Shown in pieces: positions 8,114 to 15,655 of a stretch of DNA of 64,000 nucleotides. This DNA comes from Evansella sp. AB-P1 (lineage in GTDB: Bacteria > Bacillota > Bacilli > Bacillales > Salisediminibacteriaceae). The stretch's first letter is position 1; every line of letters starts with the position of its first letter. A program made the position numbers and the translations under genes. Location: NCBI RefSeq assembly GCF_029688925.1, contig NZ_JARUKY010000005.1, forward strand, positions 62,001 through 126,000, written 5' to 3'. Under the pieces are notes generated by a model. That model was not told the DNA's origin. It ran no database searches and saw only the letters and a program-made list of their open reading frames with translations.

Positions 8114-8938
8114 ATGAGTTTAGAAAATAAACGTGTAGTTCTTGCAGCATCAAGAAAAACAAATGAAATGAGTACATTAATTGAGAGGCAAAAAGGTACA
8201 CCTATCGTCCGATCTCTTCAAGGCACGGTATTTCTTAATGATGAGCAAGTACGAGAGGATTTAAAAAATATTATACAACAGGATTTTGACTGGATGATTT
8301 TCACTACAGGAATAGGTACTAATACCATACTTAATTTAGCAGAAGAAATGGACATTAAGAAGTCAATTTTGCAAAAGATAGAAGAATCAAATTTAGGAGC
8401 AAGAGGATACAAAACCGTTGCTGCATTAAAAAAGATTGGAGTAATTCCACAAGCAAAAGATAATGATGGAACGATCAAAGGGCTAGTTGAAGTATTGAAG
8501 GAATATGATTTCCATGAAAAAAATGTTTTGGTTCAACTTCATGGTGAAAATGCTCCAACACTTATTTCCTTTTTAGAGAAAGCCGGAGCTAAAGTAATAG
8601 AGATTCTTCCATATAAACATGTTGCACCTAAGGTTGAAACAGTAGAGCTTTTTTGTGAAGAGCTTTTAACAGACAAAATAGATGCAGTTTGTTTTACAGC
8701 AGCTATACAAGTAAGAGCTCTTTTTAAATATAGTAAGGAACAAGGAATCTTCCAAGAAGTCATTGATGCTTTTACAACACATACTGTAGCTGTTGCTGTT
8801 GGAAAAGTTACTGCTGAAGCACTGTACGACGAAGGTATCCAACGAATCGTTCAGCCCGAAATAGAAAGAATGGGAGCTATGGTTTTGGAATTGAGTAAGT
8901 ATTACGAACGAAGCGAAAATAATTCACAAAGCAATTAA
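8114..8938 (+). CDS. Uroporphyrinogen-III synthase-like protein
   Basis: About 274 residues of HemD fold: VVLAASRKTNEMSTLIERQG-like start, a middle region FDWMIFTTGIGTNTILNLAEE, LVQLHGENAPTLISFLEKAGAKV with the typical second-domain start, and a C-terminal VAVGKVTAEALYDEGI. The family closes hydroxymethylbilane to uroporphyrinogen III in haem/sirohaem synthesis. ATG at 8114 follows AAAGGAAG by 7 bases; a frame extension to TTG 8003 has no such site. It is not in a hem operon, so it may be a second copy or an accessory paralogue rather than the main hemD. Substrate specificity is inferred from family only. Confidence 0.8.
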   Translation: MSLENKRVVLAASRKTNEMSTLIERQKGTPIVRSLQGTVFLNDEQVREDLKNIIQQDFDWMIFTTGIGTNTILNLAEEMDIKKSILQKIEESNLGARGYKTVAALKKIGVIPQAKDNDGTIKGLVEVLKEYDFHEKNVLVQLHGENAPTLISFLEKAGAKVIEILPYKHVAPKVETVELFCEELLTDKIDAVCFTAAIQVRALFKYSKEQGIFQEVIDAFTTHTVAVAVGKVTAEALYDEGIQRIVQPEIERMGAMVLELSKYYERSENNSQSN

Positions 8939-8945
8939 AGATTTG

Positions 8946-8996
8946 AATGGGTAAAGAAAGGAATATGAATTAGTTCCTCTCTTTACACCATTTTTA
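8946..8996 (+). terminator. Rho-independent terminator
   Basis: AATGG, GTAAAGA and AAGGAA pair with TTCC, TCTTTAC and CCATT across a loop at about 8964-8974, followed by TTTTT. It terminates the HemD-like gene. Confidence 0.65.
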
Positions 8997-9219
8997 TCCC
9001 CTGATTTTTCTAACGGATTAGAAGCTCCAATAGCAGCATCACCAATAGATTGCAATCCTCCCCCAAATTTCACCATCTGTTTAATATTATTATTCGTTGA
9101 TTAGTCAATATATTTTGTTGAGCCTACCGCTGCTAACAGTAGATCTAATACTTCTATCCAACTTCCACTTATGCGAATAATTCCAGTATCAATTAAATCC
9201 ACTCCAAATATTCCATAAG
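8988..9219 (-). pseudogene. Remnant of a DUF6944-like repetitive protein gene
   Basis: The 440-base gap 8939-9381 has no intact gene, but the minus strand retains two broken coding stretches: YGIFGVDLIDTGIIRISGSW..EVLDLLLAAVGSTKYID, then a stop and frame change, then MVKFGGGLQSIGDAAIGASN. The pattern of short Gly-Ser-Trp-Ile and Gly-Leu-Gln-Ser-Ile-Gly units recalls the DUF6944 repetitive proteins of Bacillus. It is clearly non-functional as read. Family assignment is tentative. Confidence 0.4.
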
Positions 9220-9381
9220 CAATATTATATTATGGAATTTTAAGTTTAGTTCCAGCACTACCACCTTCTTTGATTTATACAGCATATTTACTCTAATTTA
9301 AAACACATAATTTTTTCTCGTTTCTCCAACAATAATTAAACAACAGTCTTTATATTTCATAACGTTAAAGGAAGAAGAGTC

Positions 9382-9825
9382 ATGGTATATGTTTCTTTTG
9401 TTACTTTTATATTAATTTTGATTGTTTGGTTTTTGCCTAAGAATATGCAACGTCGAGATATGTACATGCTTTGGATATCAATTGCTTTTGTAGAAATTGT
9501 TGCTGATATATTATTGGCAGCACCTATATTAGATTTATATTATTTTGCTGGTGAAAACGAAGTAACTCCAGAGGCATTTGTAATTAAGTTGATTATGGCA
9601 CCACTATTTGGGATTATTTTCTTTAATTACATGCCTAAAAGCTTTAAAAGATTCATTCCATATTGGCTATTTTGGGTTGCCTTTTCAACATTTTACGAAT
9701 GGACGACAGTTTTATTTGGCTATTTAACTTATTCTGGTTGGAAATTAACTTACTCTGCAATTTTTTATGTTCTTATTATACCTATAATGAGATGGCATTA
9801 TTTTTACATAAAACATGATAAGTAG
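9382..9825 (+). CDS. CBO0543-like multi-pass membrane protein
   Basis: A 147-residue membrane protein with about four or five hydrophobic segments. The stretch FSTFYEWTTVLFGYLTYSGW resembles the conserved tail of CBO0543-type proteins. AAAGGAAGAAGAG precedes the ATG. The next gene (DUF3189) follows after 50 bases with its own strong ribosome site, so they may share a transcript. Function unknown. Confidence 0.65.
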   Translation: MVYVSFVTFILILIVWFLPKNMQRRDMYMLWISIAFVEIVADILLAAPILDLYYFAGENEVTPEAFVIKLIMAPLFGIIFFNYMPKSFKRFIPYWLFWVAFSTFYEWTTVLFGYLTYSGWKLTYSAIFYVLIIPIMRWHYFYIKHDK

Positions 9826-9875
9826 ATTTCTATATAAAGCAGACATAATGGTAAATAGTCTTTAGGAGGATAAGA

Positions 9876-10397
9876 ATGATTTATATATATAATTGTTATG
9901 GTGGTACTCATTCATCTGCTTTAGCATCAGCTTATCACTTAAATAAGCTTCCAAAGGATCGCAAGCCAACAAAAGAAGAAATATTAAACATTGATATTTT
10001 CAATAAACTAACAACGAAGGATATGGGTAGAATCATCTATCATGGTGAGGATGATTATGGTGATAAAGTGTATACAATGGGGCGTAGTAGTTCAAAGGTT
10101 GTTATTCCAGCAATGACTAATTTAATTGAAACGATGACTAAATTTGATAAAATGGGAGAAAGAATTATCTTTTCAAATTCCTCACCTACAGTTCCGATTG
10201 CAATGACATTTGGAGGACTCTTTTCTAGGAGACTCCATATTGATTTTATAGGAGTCCCCCTTCTCATCAAGGGCAGTCAACAAACATACAAAAACATTAT
10301 AAGACTTGTGGAACGAACGATAAGCTTTGCAAATGAATCAAACTCTCATGTTGAAGTACTTAATAATAAAGAGTTTGAAGTAAATAAATTATTTTAA
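9876..10397 (+). CDS. DUF3189 family protein
   Basis: A 173-residue cytoplasmic protein of the DUF3189 family, seen across Bacillales; function not established. The start MIYIYNCYGGTHSSALASAY, the block LTTKDMGRIIYHGEDDYGDK and TMGRSSSKVVIPAMTNLI are characteristic. TAGGAGG lies upstream of the ATG with good spacing. A clean terminator follows. Confidence 0.8.
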   Translation: MIYIYNCYGGTHSSALASAYHLNKLPKDRKPTKEEILNIDIFNKLTTKDMGRIIYHGEDDYGDKVYTMGRSSSKVVIPAMTNLIETMTKFDKMGERIIFSNSSPTVPIAMTFGGLFSRRLHIDFIGVPLLIKGSQQTYKNIIRLVERTISFANESNSHVEVLNNKEFEVNKLF

Positions 10398-10408
10398 ATA
10401 TCATCAAT

Positions 10409-10436
10409 AAACCTGTCAAATTATATGACAGGTTTA
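10409..10436 (+). terminator. Rho-independent terminator
   Basis: AAACCTGTCA (10409-10418) pairs perfectly with TGACAGGTTT (10427-10436). It lies between convergent genes and may act both ways. Confidence 0.65.
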
Positions 10437-10461
10437 GATACAATTAGAATAGAATTAGCTT

Positions 10462-10719
10462 TTAAATTCCACGTTCCATGAGTTCTTGTGTATACTGAAG
10501 ATACTTTTGTGCTTCTCTTAAATCAGCTTGTTGCTCATTTGTAGCATTCACTAAGTAATGATCCAATTCTTCATTTAATTGTTGTAGCTGTTGCATTAAA
10601 TGACTAAATTCTGTTGGATCATTTTCCCTAATTATTTTTACCTCTGCTAATTCCTTTTGAGCCTCTAAAATTGTTCTTTTGACCTCATTTATGTATTGTT
10701 CAACCTGAGCATTAGTCAA
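10462..10719 (-). CDS. YtzC-like DUF2524 protein
   Basis: An 85-residue, almost wholly helical protein resembling B. subtilis YtzC (DUF2524); function unknown. It begins with a TTG codon 7 bases after AAGGAGG. Heptad-like patterns (ILEAQKELAEVKII, LMQQLQQLNEELDHYL, LREAQKYLQYTQELM) suggest a helical hairpin or coiled coil. It is expressed alone from the minus strand. Confidence 0.7.
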   Translation of the reverse strand: MTNAQVEQYINEVKRTILEAQKELAEVKIIRENDPTEFSHLMQQLQQLNEELDHYLVNATNEQQADLREAQKYLQYTQELMERGI

Positions 10720-10840
10720 ATTAAATACCTCCTTCAGAAACTTCTACCATTAAAGTTCCTAAAGGAGGTACTTATTATTCTATGGAATTCGTAGAGGCAG
10801 AGAATTAATTAAGAATTTGCCTTACGACTTTTCTTAGTCT

Positions 10841-11398
10841 TTACTTCATCTCTTTAAATTTAGCTGCTAGCTCCTCTTTTTCACTAACAGATAGCATTTT
10901 TTCTGCCATCGGAAACAAAATCTGCTCTTCTTTCATGAAATGATCTGTTAAAGTCGTATAGATAATTTTCACATGATGAAAAAGTTCAAATGCTTTCTCC
11001 TTCGAAATTTCTTCGTTTATTCCCTTTATTTCAGATACTTTTGTAAAAAATTCCTTTAAGTTTTGCTTGGCAGTGTGGTGTTCATGTTCCATCACTGGAA
11101 TAGGACCACCCTCTCTACCAATATGCTTCACCATCATTTCAAATAAAACGTCCTCTTCTCTGTCAGAATGTGGTTCTAATTCTGTGACAAAGACTATAAG
11201 CTTTTCATTAAGTTGTTCTATTGCTTCATTCCAGTTTAATGTATCTTCCGAATTTTCAAACTGCATAACCATTTTATTAAATTCCGCCATTTTATCTAGT
11301 AATGACGGGTGCTCATCATACAATTGTTGTAACGGTGGACAGAAGTCCATTTCTTTCGGATCTCCGAAGGCTGCAGAGCAAGGTGAATTTTCAAACAT
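10841..11398 (-). CDS. Hemerythrin-domain protein
   Basis: A 185-residue cytoplasmic HHE (hemerythrin-like) protein expected to hold a di-iron centre. Likely iron ligands are in DEHPSLLDK, LEPHSDREEDVLF, VMEHEHHTAK and LTDHFMKEEQILFP. An N-terminal Cys pair (C7, C20) precedes the helical bundle. Related proteins sense oxygen or NO or repair iron-sulfur centres (YtfE/ScdA/Ric), but this one is shorter and the role is not proven. AGGAGG precedes the ATG. The FNR box at 11495-11510 sits at the correct distance for activation when oxygen is low, which supports a role in anaerobic or nitrosative conditions. Confidence 0.85.
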   Translation of the reverse strand: MFENSPCSAAFGDPKEMDFCPPLQQLYDEHPSLLDKMAEFNKMVMQFENSEDTLNWNEAIEQLNEKLIVFVTELEPHSDREEDVLFEMMVKHIGREGGPIPVMEHEHHTAKQNLKEFFTKVSEIKGINEEISKEKAFELFHHVKIIYTTLTDHFMKEEQILFPMAEKMLSVSEKEELAAKFKEMK

Positions 11399-11467
11399 CG
11401 TAATACCCTCCTATATAAATTTTAATTTTATTAGAAAGACCGTAACTGATACTCTTTCCACTTTTTT

Positions 11468-11510
11468 AGTGTATCTAATATTTTCTTCTTATGATGTGAT
11501 AAGAATCACA
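11468..11510. promoter_or_regulatory. FNR box with divergent promoter geometry
   Basis: TGTGATAAGAATCACA at 11495-11510 is a perfect TGTGA-N6-TCACA site. On the minus strand TACACT (11473-11468) is placed so that the box centre lies at about -41.5 of the hemerythrin transcript, the usual activating position in Bacillus. On the plus strand TATCCT (11531-11536) sits at nearly the mirrored distance toward the gene at 11575, so both directions might respond. Start sites are inferred. Confidence 0.65.
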
Positions 11511-11574
11511 AAGCTTAACTTATATGCATGTATCCTTCATAAAAGGGAGATTGTATTAGAGAGGTGGTAAATAT

Positions 11575-11772
11575 ATGTCTACAAATGAAGAATTACGCGA
11601 AGCATTGCAACTTTCTGTAAACCAAGAGGAAGAAATGATGCGTTCATATTTAATCACAGCTGAAAAAATTGACCAGAGTGATGAACTTAAGCTCCGTCTC
11701 CGTGAATTTGCAGAAGGTAATGCTAAACGTTCTCGACAACTTCTAGATGAAATTACTCGTTTAGAAAGCTAG
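11575..11772 (+). CDS. Small helical protein (65 aa)
   Basis: A 65-residue charged helical protein: NEELREALQLSVNQEEEMM, then YLITAEKIDQSDELKLRL and LREFAEGNAKRSRQLLDEIT. The spacing of Glu and Tyr recalls half of a ferritin/rubrerythrin-like helical hairpin, but no metal-binding motif can be demonstrated. GAGGTGG sits 7 bases before the ATG. It is divergent from the hemerythrin gene across an FNR box, and guaC follows after 55 bases without a visible terminator, so co-transcription is possible. Confidence 0.6.
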   Translation: MSTNEELREALQLSVNQEEEMMRSYLITAEKIDQSDELKLRLREFAEGNAKRSRQLLDEITRLES

Positions 11773-11827
11773 TATAACGTTTATTTAGAATAGTGAAACG
11801 TATGATCTATGCTCAGGAGGTCTTATC

Positions 11828-12811
11828 ATGGAGAACGTGTTTGATTATGAAGATATACAATTGATTCCTGCAAAAAGTATCGTTAAAAGTCGTTCCGAAT
11901 GTGATACTACAGTAACTTTAGGGAGACACACATTTAAGTTACCGGTAGTGCCTGCAAACATGCAAACAATAATAGATGAGAATATTGCAATATTTTTAGC
12001 TGAAAATGGATATTTTTATATCATGCATCGCTTTCAACCAGAAAAAAGAATCCCTTTTATTAAAGAAATGAAATCACGAGGTCTGTTAGCGTCTATCAGT
12101 GTTGGTGTGAAAGAAGAGGAATATACATTCATTCAACAATTAGCAGAGGATGAGCTATTTCCTGAATACATTACGATTGATATCGCACACGGTCATTCTA
12201 ATGCAGTTATGGACATGATAAAGCATATTAAAAAGCTTCTACCTCAAAGCTTTGTCATTGCTGGGAATGTAGGAACTCCAGAAGCCGTGAGGGAATTGGA
12301 GCATGCTGGTGCTGATGCAACAAAGGTAGGGATTGGCCCTGGAAAGGTTTGTATTACGAAAATTAAAACGGGGTTTGGTACAGGGGGATGGCAATTAGCA
12401 GCCCTTCGATGGTGTGCAAAGGCTGCAAGTAAACCAATAATAGCTGACGGTGGTATTCGTACCCACGGTGATATTGCAAAATCTATTCGATTTGGGGCAA
12501 GTATGATCATGATTGGTTCCTTATTCGCTGGTCATGAAGAGTCTCCTGGAGAAACGATGGAAAAGGATGGAAAGATTTATAAAGAATACTTTGGATCTGC
12601 TTCTGAATACCAAAAAGGGGAAAGGAAAAATGTTGAAGGCAAGAAGATGCATGTAGAACATAAAGGTTCCTTAAAGGATACACTAATTGAAATGGAGCAA
12701 GACCTCCAATCCTCCATTTCCTACGCTGGAGGAAATAAATTAGATGCTATCCGATATGTAGATTACGTTGTTGTAAAGAACTCAATATTTAATGGAGATA
12801 AGGTGTATTAA
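11828..12811 (+). CDS. guaC: GMP reductase GuaC
   Basis: Converts GMP to IMP with NADPH and release of ammonia, in purine salvage. At 327 residues it matches the GuaC2 type of Firmicutes. The IMPDH/GMPR barrel is complete: N-terminal [23 protein letters not shown], the catalytic loop [11 protein letters not shown] (Cys175), [19 protein letters not shown] and [11 protein letters not shown]. No CBS domains are present, as expected for GMP reductase. AGGAGG precedes the ATG by 7 bases. The preceding small gene may share its transcript. Confidence 0.95.
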   Translation: MENVFDYEDIQLIPAKSIVKSRSECDTTVTLGRHTFKLPVVPANMQTIIDENIAIFLAENGYFYIMHRFQPEKRIPFIKEMKSRGLLASISVGVKEEEYTFIQQLAEDELFPEYITIDIAHGHSNAVMDMIKHIKKLLPQSFVIAGNVGTPEAVRELEHAGADATKVGIGPGKVCITKIKTGFGTGGWQLAALRWCAKAASKPIIADGGIRTHGDIAKSIRFGASMIMIGSLFAGHEESPGETMEKDGKIYKEYFGSASEYQKGERKNVEGKKMHVEHKGSLKDTLIEMEQDLQSSISYAGGNKLDAIRYVDYVVVKNSIFNGDKVY

Positions 12812-12843
12812 AAAAATTTGATAACAGCATTTTAATAGTTATT

Positions 12844-12879
12844 GTCCGGGAACGAGAATATTCTTTATCGTTCTCGGAC
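12844..12879 (+). terminator. Hairpin, probable guaC terminator
   Basis: GTCCGGGAACG (12844-12854) pairs with CGTTCTCGGAC (12869-12879) with one G-U pair. The following T tract is short, so termination strength is uncertain. Nothing else is supported in the gap to 13079. Confidence 0.55.
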
Positions 12880-13079
12880 ATTTCCATTAGTACAACCAAA
12901 TTTATTACAAAATAATCCGATTCCATTCCTTAATGATATTTTCGACCCAATCATTTCATCGTCCATAGCGGATATTAGTTCAAATATATACTTTTGGATA
13001 ATATGTATTTTTTTAATCATGAAATATACTGTATTGGAAACTAACATATAACTTTAACAATTTAATAAGGAGGTTTATC

Positions 13080-13502
13080 TTGAAATTTAATAAACTGTTT
13101 TTACTTATAAGTTTATGTTTGATGTTTCTGATAACTGGTTGTGGAGGATCCAGTGAAACAGCAGGTGATCATGATGTTGAGTTACCAAACGGTGTTGAAA
13201 AACATTTACCACTACCTTCTGAAGCACAAATAACATTCCGACATGAAGATGATAACTATACTAGTTTCATGTATCGACCTGGTATTAGCTACCCGGATGC
13301 AGTAGAATTTTTCTCTGACAATTTAGCTACCGAGGGTTGGACATTAACAAGAGAGGAAATTCCAGAAAGAACGGAAGGTGAACGAGAAGCAATGTGGGAA
13401 GCTGAAGGACATGGAGTTTCAGTAAGAGTAACATTGACGTCTTTTGGAGGGCCTGAAGGATTTAATATGACTGGATTTGTGATGGTTAGGGAATTAGACT
13501 AG
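13080..13502 (+). CDS. Small lipoprotein, function unknown
   Basis: A 140-residue predicted lipoprotein with TTG start 6 bases after AAGGAGG. The signal peptide ends in lipobox ITGC (about residues 18-21). The mature part is acidic, with GVEKHLPLPSEAQITFRHED, DAVEFFSDNLATEGWTLT and a beta-rich C-terminus. The DAVEFFxxxLxxxGW pattern is common in small secreted domains of unknown function. It is flanked by hairpins on both sides, so it is likely monocistronic. Confidence 0.7.
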   Translation: MKFNKLFLLISLCLMFLITGCGGSSETAGDHDVELPNGVEKHLPLPSEAQITFRHEDDNYTSFMYRPGISYPDAVEFFSDNLATEGWTLTREEIPERTEGEREAMWEAEGHGVSVRVTLTSFGGPEGFNMTGFVMVRELD

Positions 13503-13520
13503 ATTTTATTATACCATTAA

Positions 13521-13546
13521 GGAGCATGTGTTTGTCCTCATGCTCC
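13521..13546. terminator. Hairpin between convergent genes
   Basis: GGAGCATG (13521-13528) pairs perfectly with CATGCTCC (13539-13546). There is no long T run, so it may be a weak bidirectional terminator. Confidence 0.4.
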
Positions 13547-13569
13547 GCAAATACTTAACATGCTTATTA

Positions 13570-14232
13570 TTAATCATTCAAAATTTCCATTTTGCTACTT
13601 ATTTCAACTTTATTTAGTGCTTGAGATGCTAGCTGATCCGCTTCTTGATTTTGTTTTCTAGATACTAATGTATACTCTGCTGAAATGCCTAATTGTTGTA
13701 GCTTTTCTTCAATACGATCTGCCCAACGATTTAATGATTGTTCCATACATGCCCATTCTCCGTTTAATTGATTGATAACTACTTGAGAATCGCCTATAAA
13801 AGAAACGGTCTGATGTTGTGCACCTAATGATTCTAATTCTAAAACACCTAAATGAAAAGCTCCATACTCTGCCTCATTATTAGAGTCTAATGAATCCACA
13901 TGCCTATTTTTTCTAAGACGATATGATTTTCCGTTTTGCTCATAATAAATAGCACAGCCTAAACCTGACATCTTTGATTGTAAATCAAAGCCACCGTCAA
14001 AATATACTGAAATATTGTGTGGTTCTGTTTCTATTTCCTCCAAATATTTCTGTAGCTCCTTTAATGTCCATGTACTATCATAATTATCTAAAAAGTGTAT
14101 ATTTTTAATTCGGCCTGTCTTTTGTAAATCTTCTGCTATTACTAGTGCTTTCTCAGCAGACATATCATCAGAGCTAAAATTTGTTTCTGTCCCTTTTTTT
14201 GACTTATATGTTGTTTCTATTCTTAGCTTCAT
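13570..14232 (-). CDS. RNase H family protein (YpeP-like)
   Basis: A 220-residue protein whose C-terminal half (about residues 70-210) is an RNase HI-type fold. The four acidic catalytic positions appear in VYFDGGFD, NNEAEYGAF, IGDSQVVINQL and EADQLASQA. The N-terminal 65 residues form an extra domain (KLRIETTYKSKKGTE..) seen in the Bacillus YpeP type. It probably cleaves RNA in RNA-DNA hybrids; activity of this subgroup is less well documented than for RnhA. AAGGGGGC lies before the ATG. Confidence 0.82.
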   Translation of the reverse strand: MKLRIETTYKSKKGTETNFSSDDMSAEKALVIAEDLQKTGRIKNIHFLDNYDSTWTLKELQKYLEEIETEPHNISVYFDGGFDLQSKMSGLGCAIYYEQNGKSYRLRKNRHVDSLDSNNEAEYGAFHLGVLELESLGAQHQTVSFIGDSQVVINQLNGEWACMEQSLNRWADRIEEKLQQLGISAEYTLVSRKQNQEADQLASQALNKVEISSKMEILND

Positions 14233-14330
14233 GAAGAGCCCCCTTGCACTAAAATCATTTTATTCAATTGGTATAAAATTACTTAAGGGTAAAAACATTC
14301 GCTGACCTAGTTTTTACCCATTTGTTAAAA

Positions 14331-15443
14331 TTAATTATCTAAAAGCTGTTTTTCTAAGAATTCAAACATGTTATTCTCAATATCACACCTATAATTATAA
14401 TTCAAATAATTATGAAAAGGGAACATTGTCATTTCGTTATATATTTTAAGTCCTTCATTTGATAACATTAGTCCCGCTGATTTATGACGCTTCCATTCAT
14501 CTGCAAAGACAGATAATGGAGGGTTACTTTCTTTCACATAGTAGCTCAATTCCGCAGTTAATCCTGGTTTATTAAATTCTTTTATAAACCAGTCTGAAAA
14601 TCCTCCTCCAGAACTTTTTCTAACCGTATGTTTAGGGACCATTTCATATCCTGTCATATAGGAAAATTTCTTCGCAATACAATAATCTCGTTCTAAATTT
14701 TCAGGATTATTAAAGAAATACCAATAGAGTATTCTACCTGTTGTATGGTAAGCAAGTGCTATTTGTGGATCTATTTCCTTTGTAAAATCTATCACTGCTT
14801 GTACTTCTTTTGCTTGAATTGGACTTTCCCCTTTATACGATTTAAAATGAGGCTCATTTGAAACATTGGATAAATTGTCCCATTCAGCAGGATATTGTTT
14901 ATTTAAATCTATTCCTTCTCCATTTGCTTTCCACCGAGTAAAGTCATCACTTCCTCCATTCATCCCAACTAATTTACTGTGGTATTTTTCTGGGAAAGCA
15001 TCAAGTCCACGCTGTTGTAAAGTAACGCCATCAGGATTTACCATAGGTACAAACCAAATGGACACTTTATCTAAGATTTTTGTATCCATTCCATAAACAT
15101 ATTCTTCATTCTTGTAAGAATAAGCATATTCTTCTATCATTTTCATAATCAAGTTAGTTGTTATCCACTCTCTCGCATGGTGTGATCCATTAATTTTAAT
15201 GTTAATCTCACCATTACCTAATTTCACAGCCCAAATATTACGATCAAATTTTGTTTTACCAATTGACTTAATTTGAATTATCTCAGGATATATTTTTTTT
15301 AACTCGTGAATGTCTCTTTCCATCATTTCATATGTGTAGACTTTTTCAGGATTAGTTACATTTTGTCTTTCAGCTATCACAAAAGTAGACATAGGAACAA
15401 CTAATAATAAAATGAGAATAATAACAATCCGAATAATCAACAT
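14331..15443 (-). CDS. Secreted M14 zinc carboxypeptidase
   Basis: About 370 residues. An N-terminal hydrophobic signal (LIIRIVIILILLLVVPMS) suggests export. The catalytic domain is of the M14 family: zinc ligands in GSHHAREWITTNL (H..E), the substrate-binding NPDGV and a later His in LAYHTTGRILYW, and the catalytic Glu in PGLTAELSYYV. It likely trims amino acids from peptides or cell-wall peptides outside the cell. ATG at 15443 follows AGGTGGTG directly; the upstream frame to 15479 is less likely. It stands alone, upstream of and divergent from topB. Confidence 0.87.
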   Translation of the reverse strand: MLIIRIVIILILLLVVPMSTFVIAERQNVTNPEKVYTYEMMERDIHELKKIYPEIIQIKSIGKTKFDRNIWAVKLGNGEINIKINGSHHAREWITTNLIMKMIEEYAYSYKNEEYVYGMDTKILDKVSIWFVPMVNPDGVTLQQRGLDAFPEKYHSKLVGMNGGSDDFTRWKANGEGIDLNKQYPAEWDNLSNVSNEPHFKSYKGESPIQAKEVQAVIDFTKEIDPQIALAYHTTGRILYWYFFNNPENLERDYCIAKKFSYMTGYEMVPKHTVRKSSGGGFSDWFIKEFNKPGLTAELSYYVKESNPPLSVFADEWKRHKSAGLMLSNEGLKIYNEMTMFPFHNYLNYNYRCDIENNMFEFLEKQLLDN

Positions 15444-15655
15444 ATCACCACCTAAAAAATAAACGACACGGAAGTTCAAAGCACAAGGGACAACATTTAT
15501 TTTGTGAAATGAAATTAGAGTCTATACGAGAAATTATTTGTGGTGGTAACTGTTAAATACTAATCCAAATGAAACAATTAGGTTCAACTCAACATACGAA
15601 GCAAAAATATGATATATTTAAACCAATTGTATACATTGAAGGGATGTTTAATTTA

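Noticed and set aside
11067-11570. 167-residue plus-strand frame over the hemerythrin gene
   Set aside because: It is the antisense of a well-supported gene and has no start signals.
12842-13051. Frames on both strands between guaC and the lipoprotein gene
   Set aside because: No ribosome site, low-complexity translation, and one begins in the guaC terminator.
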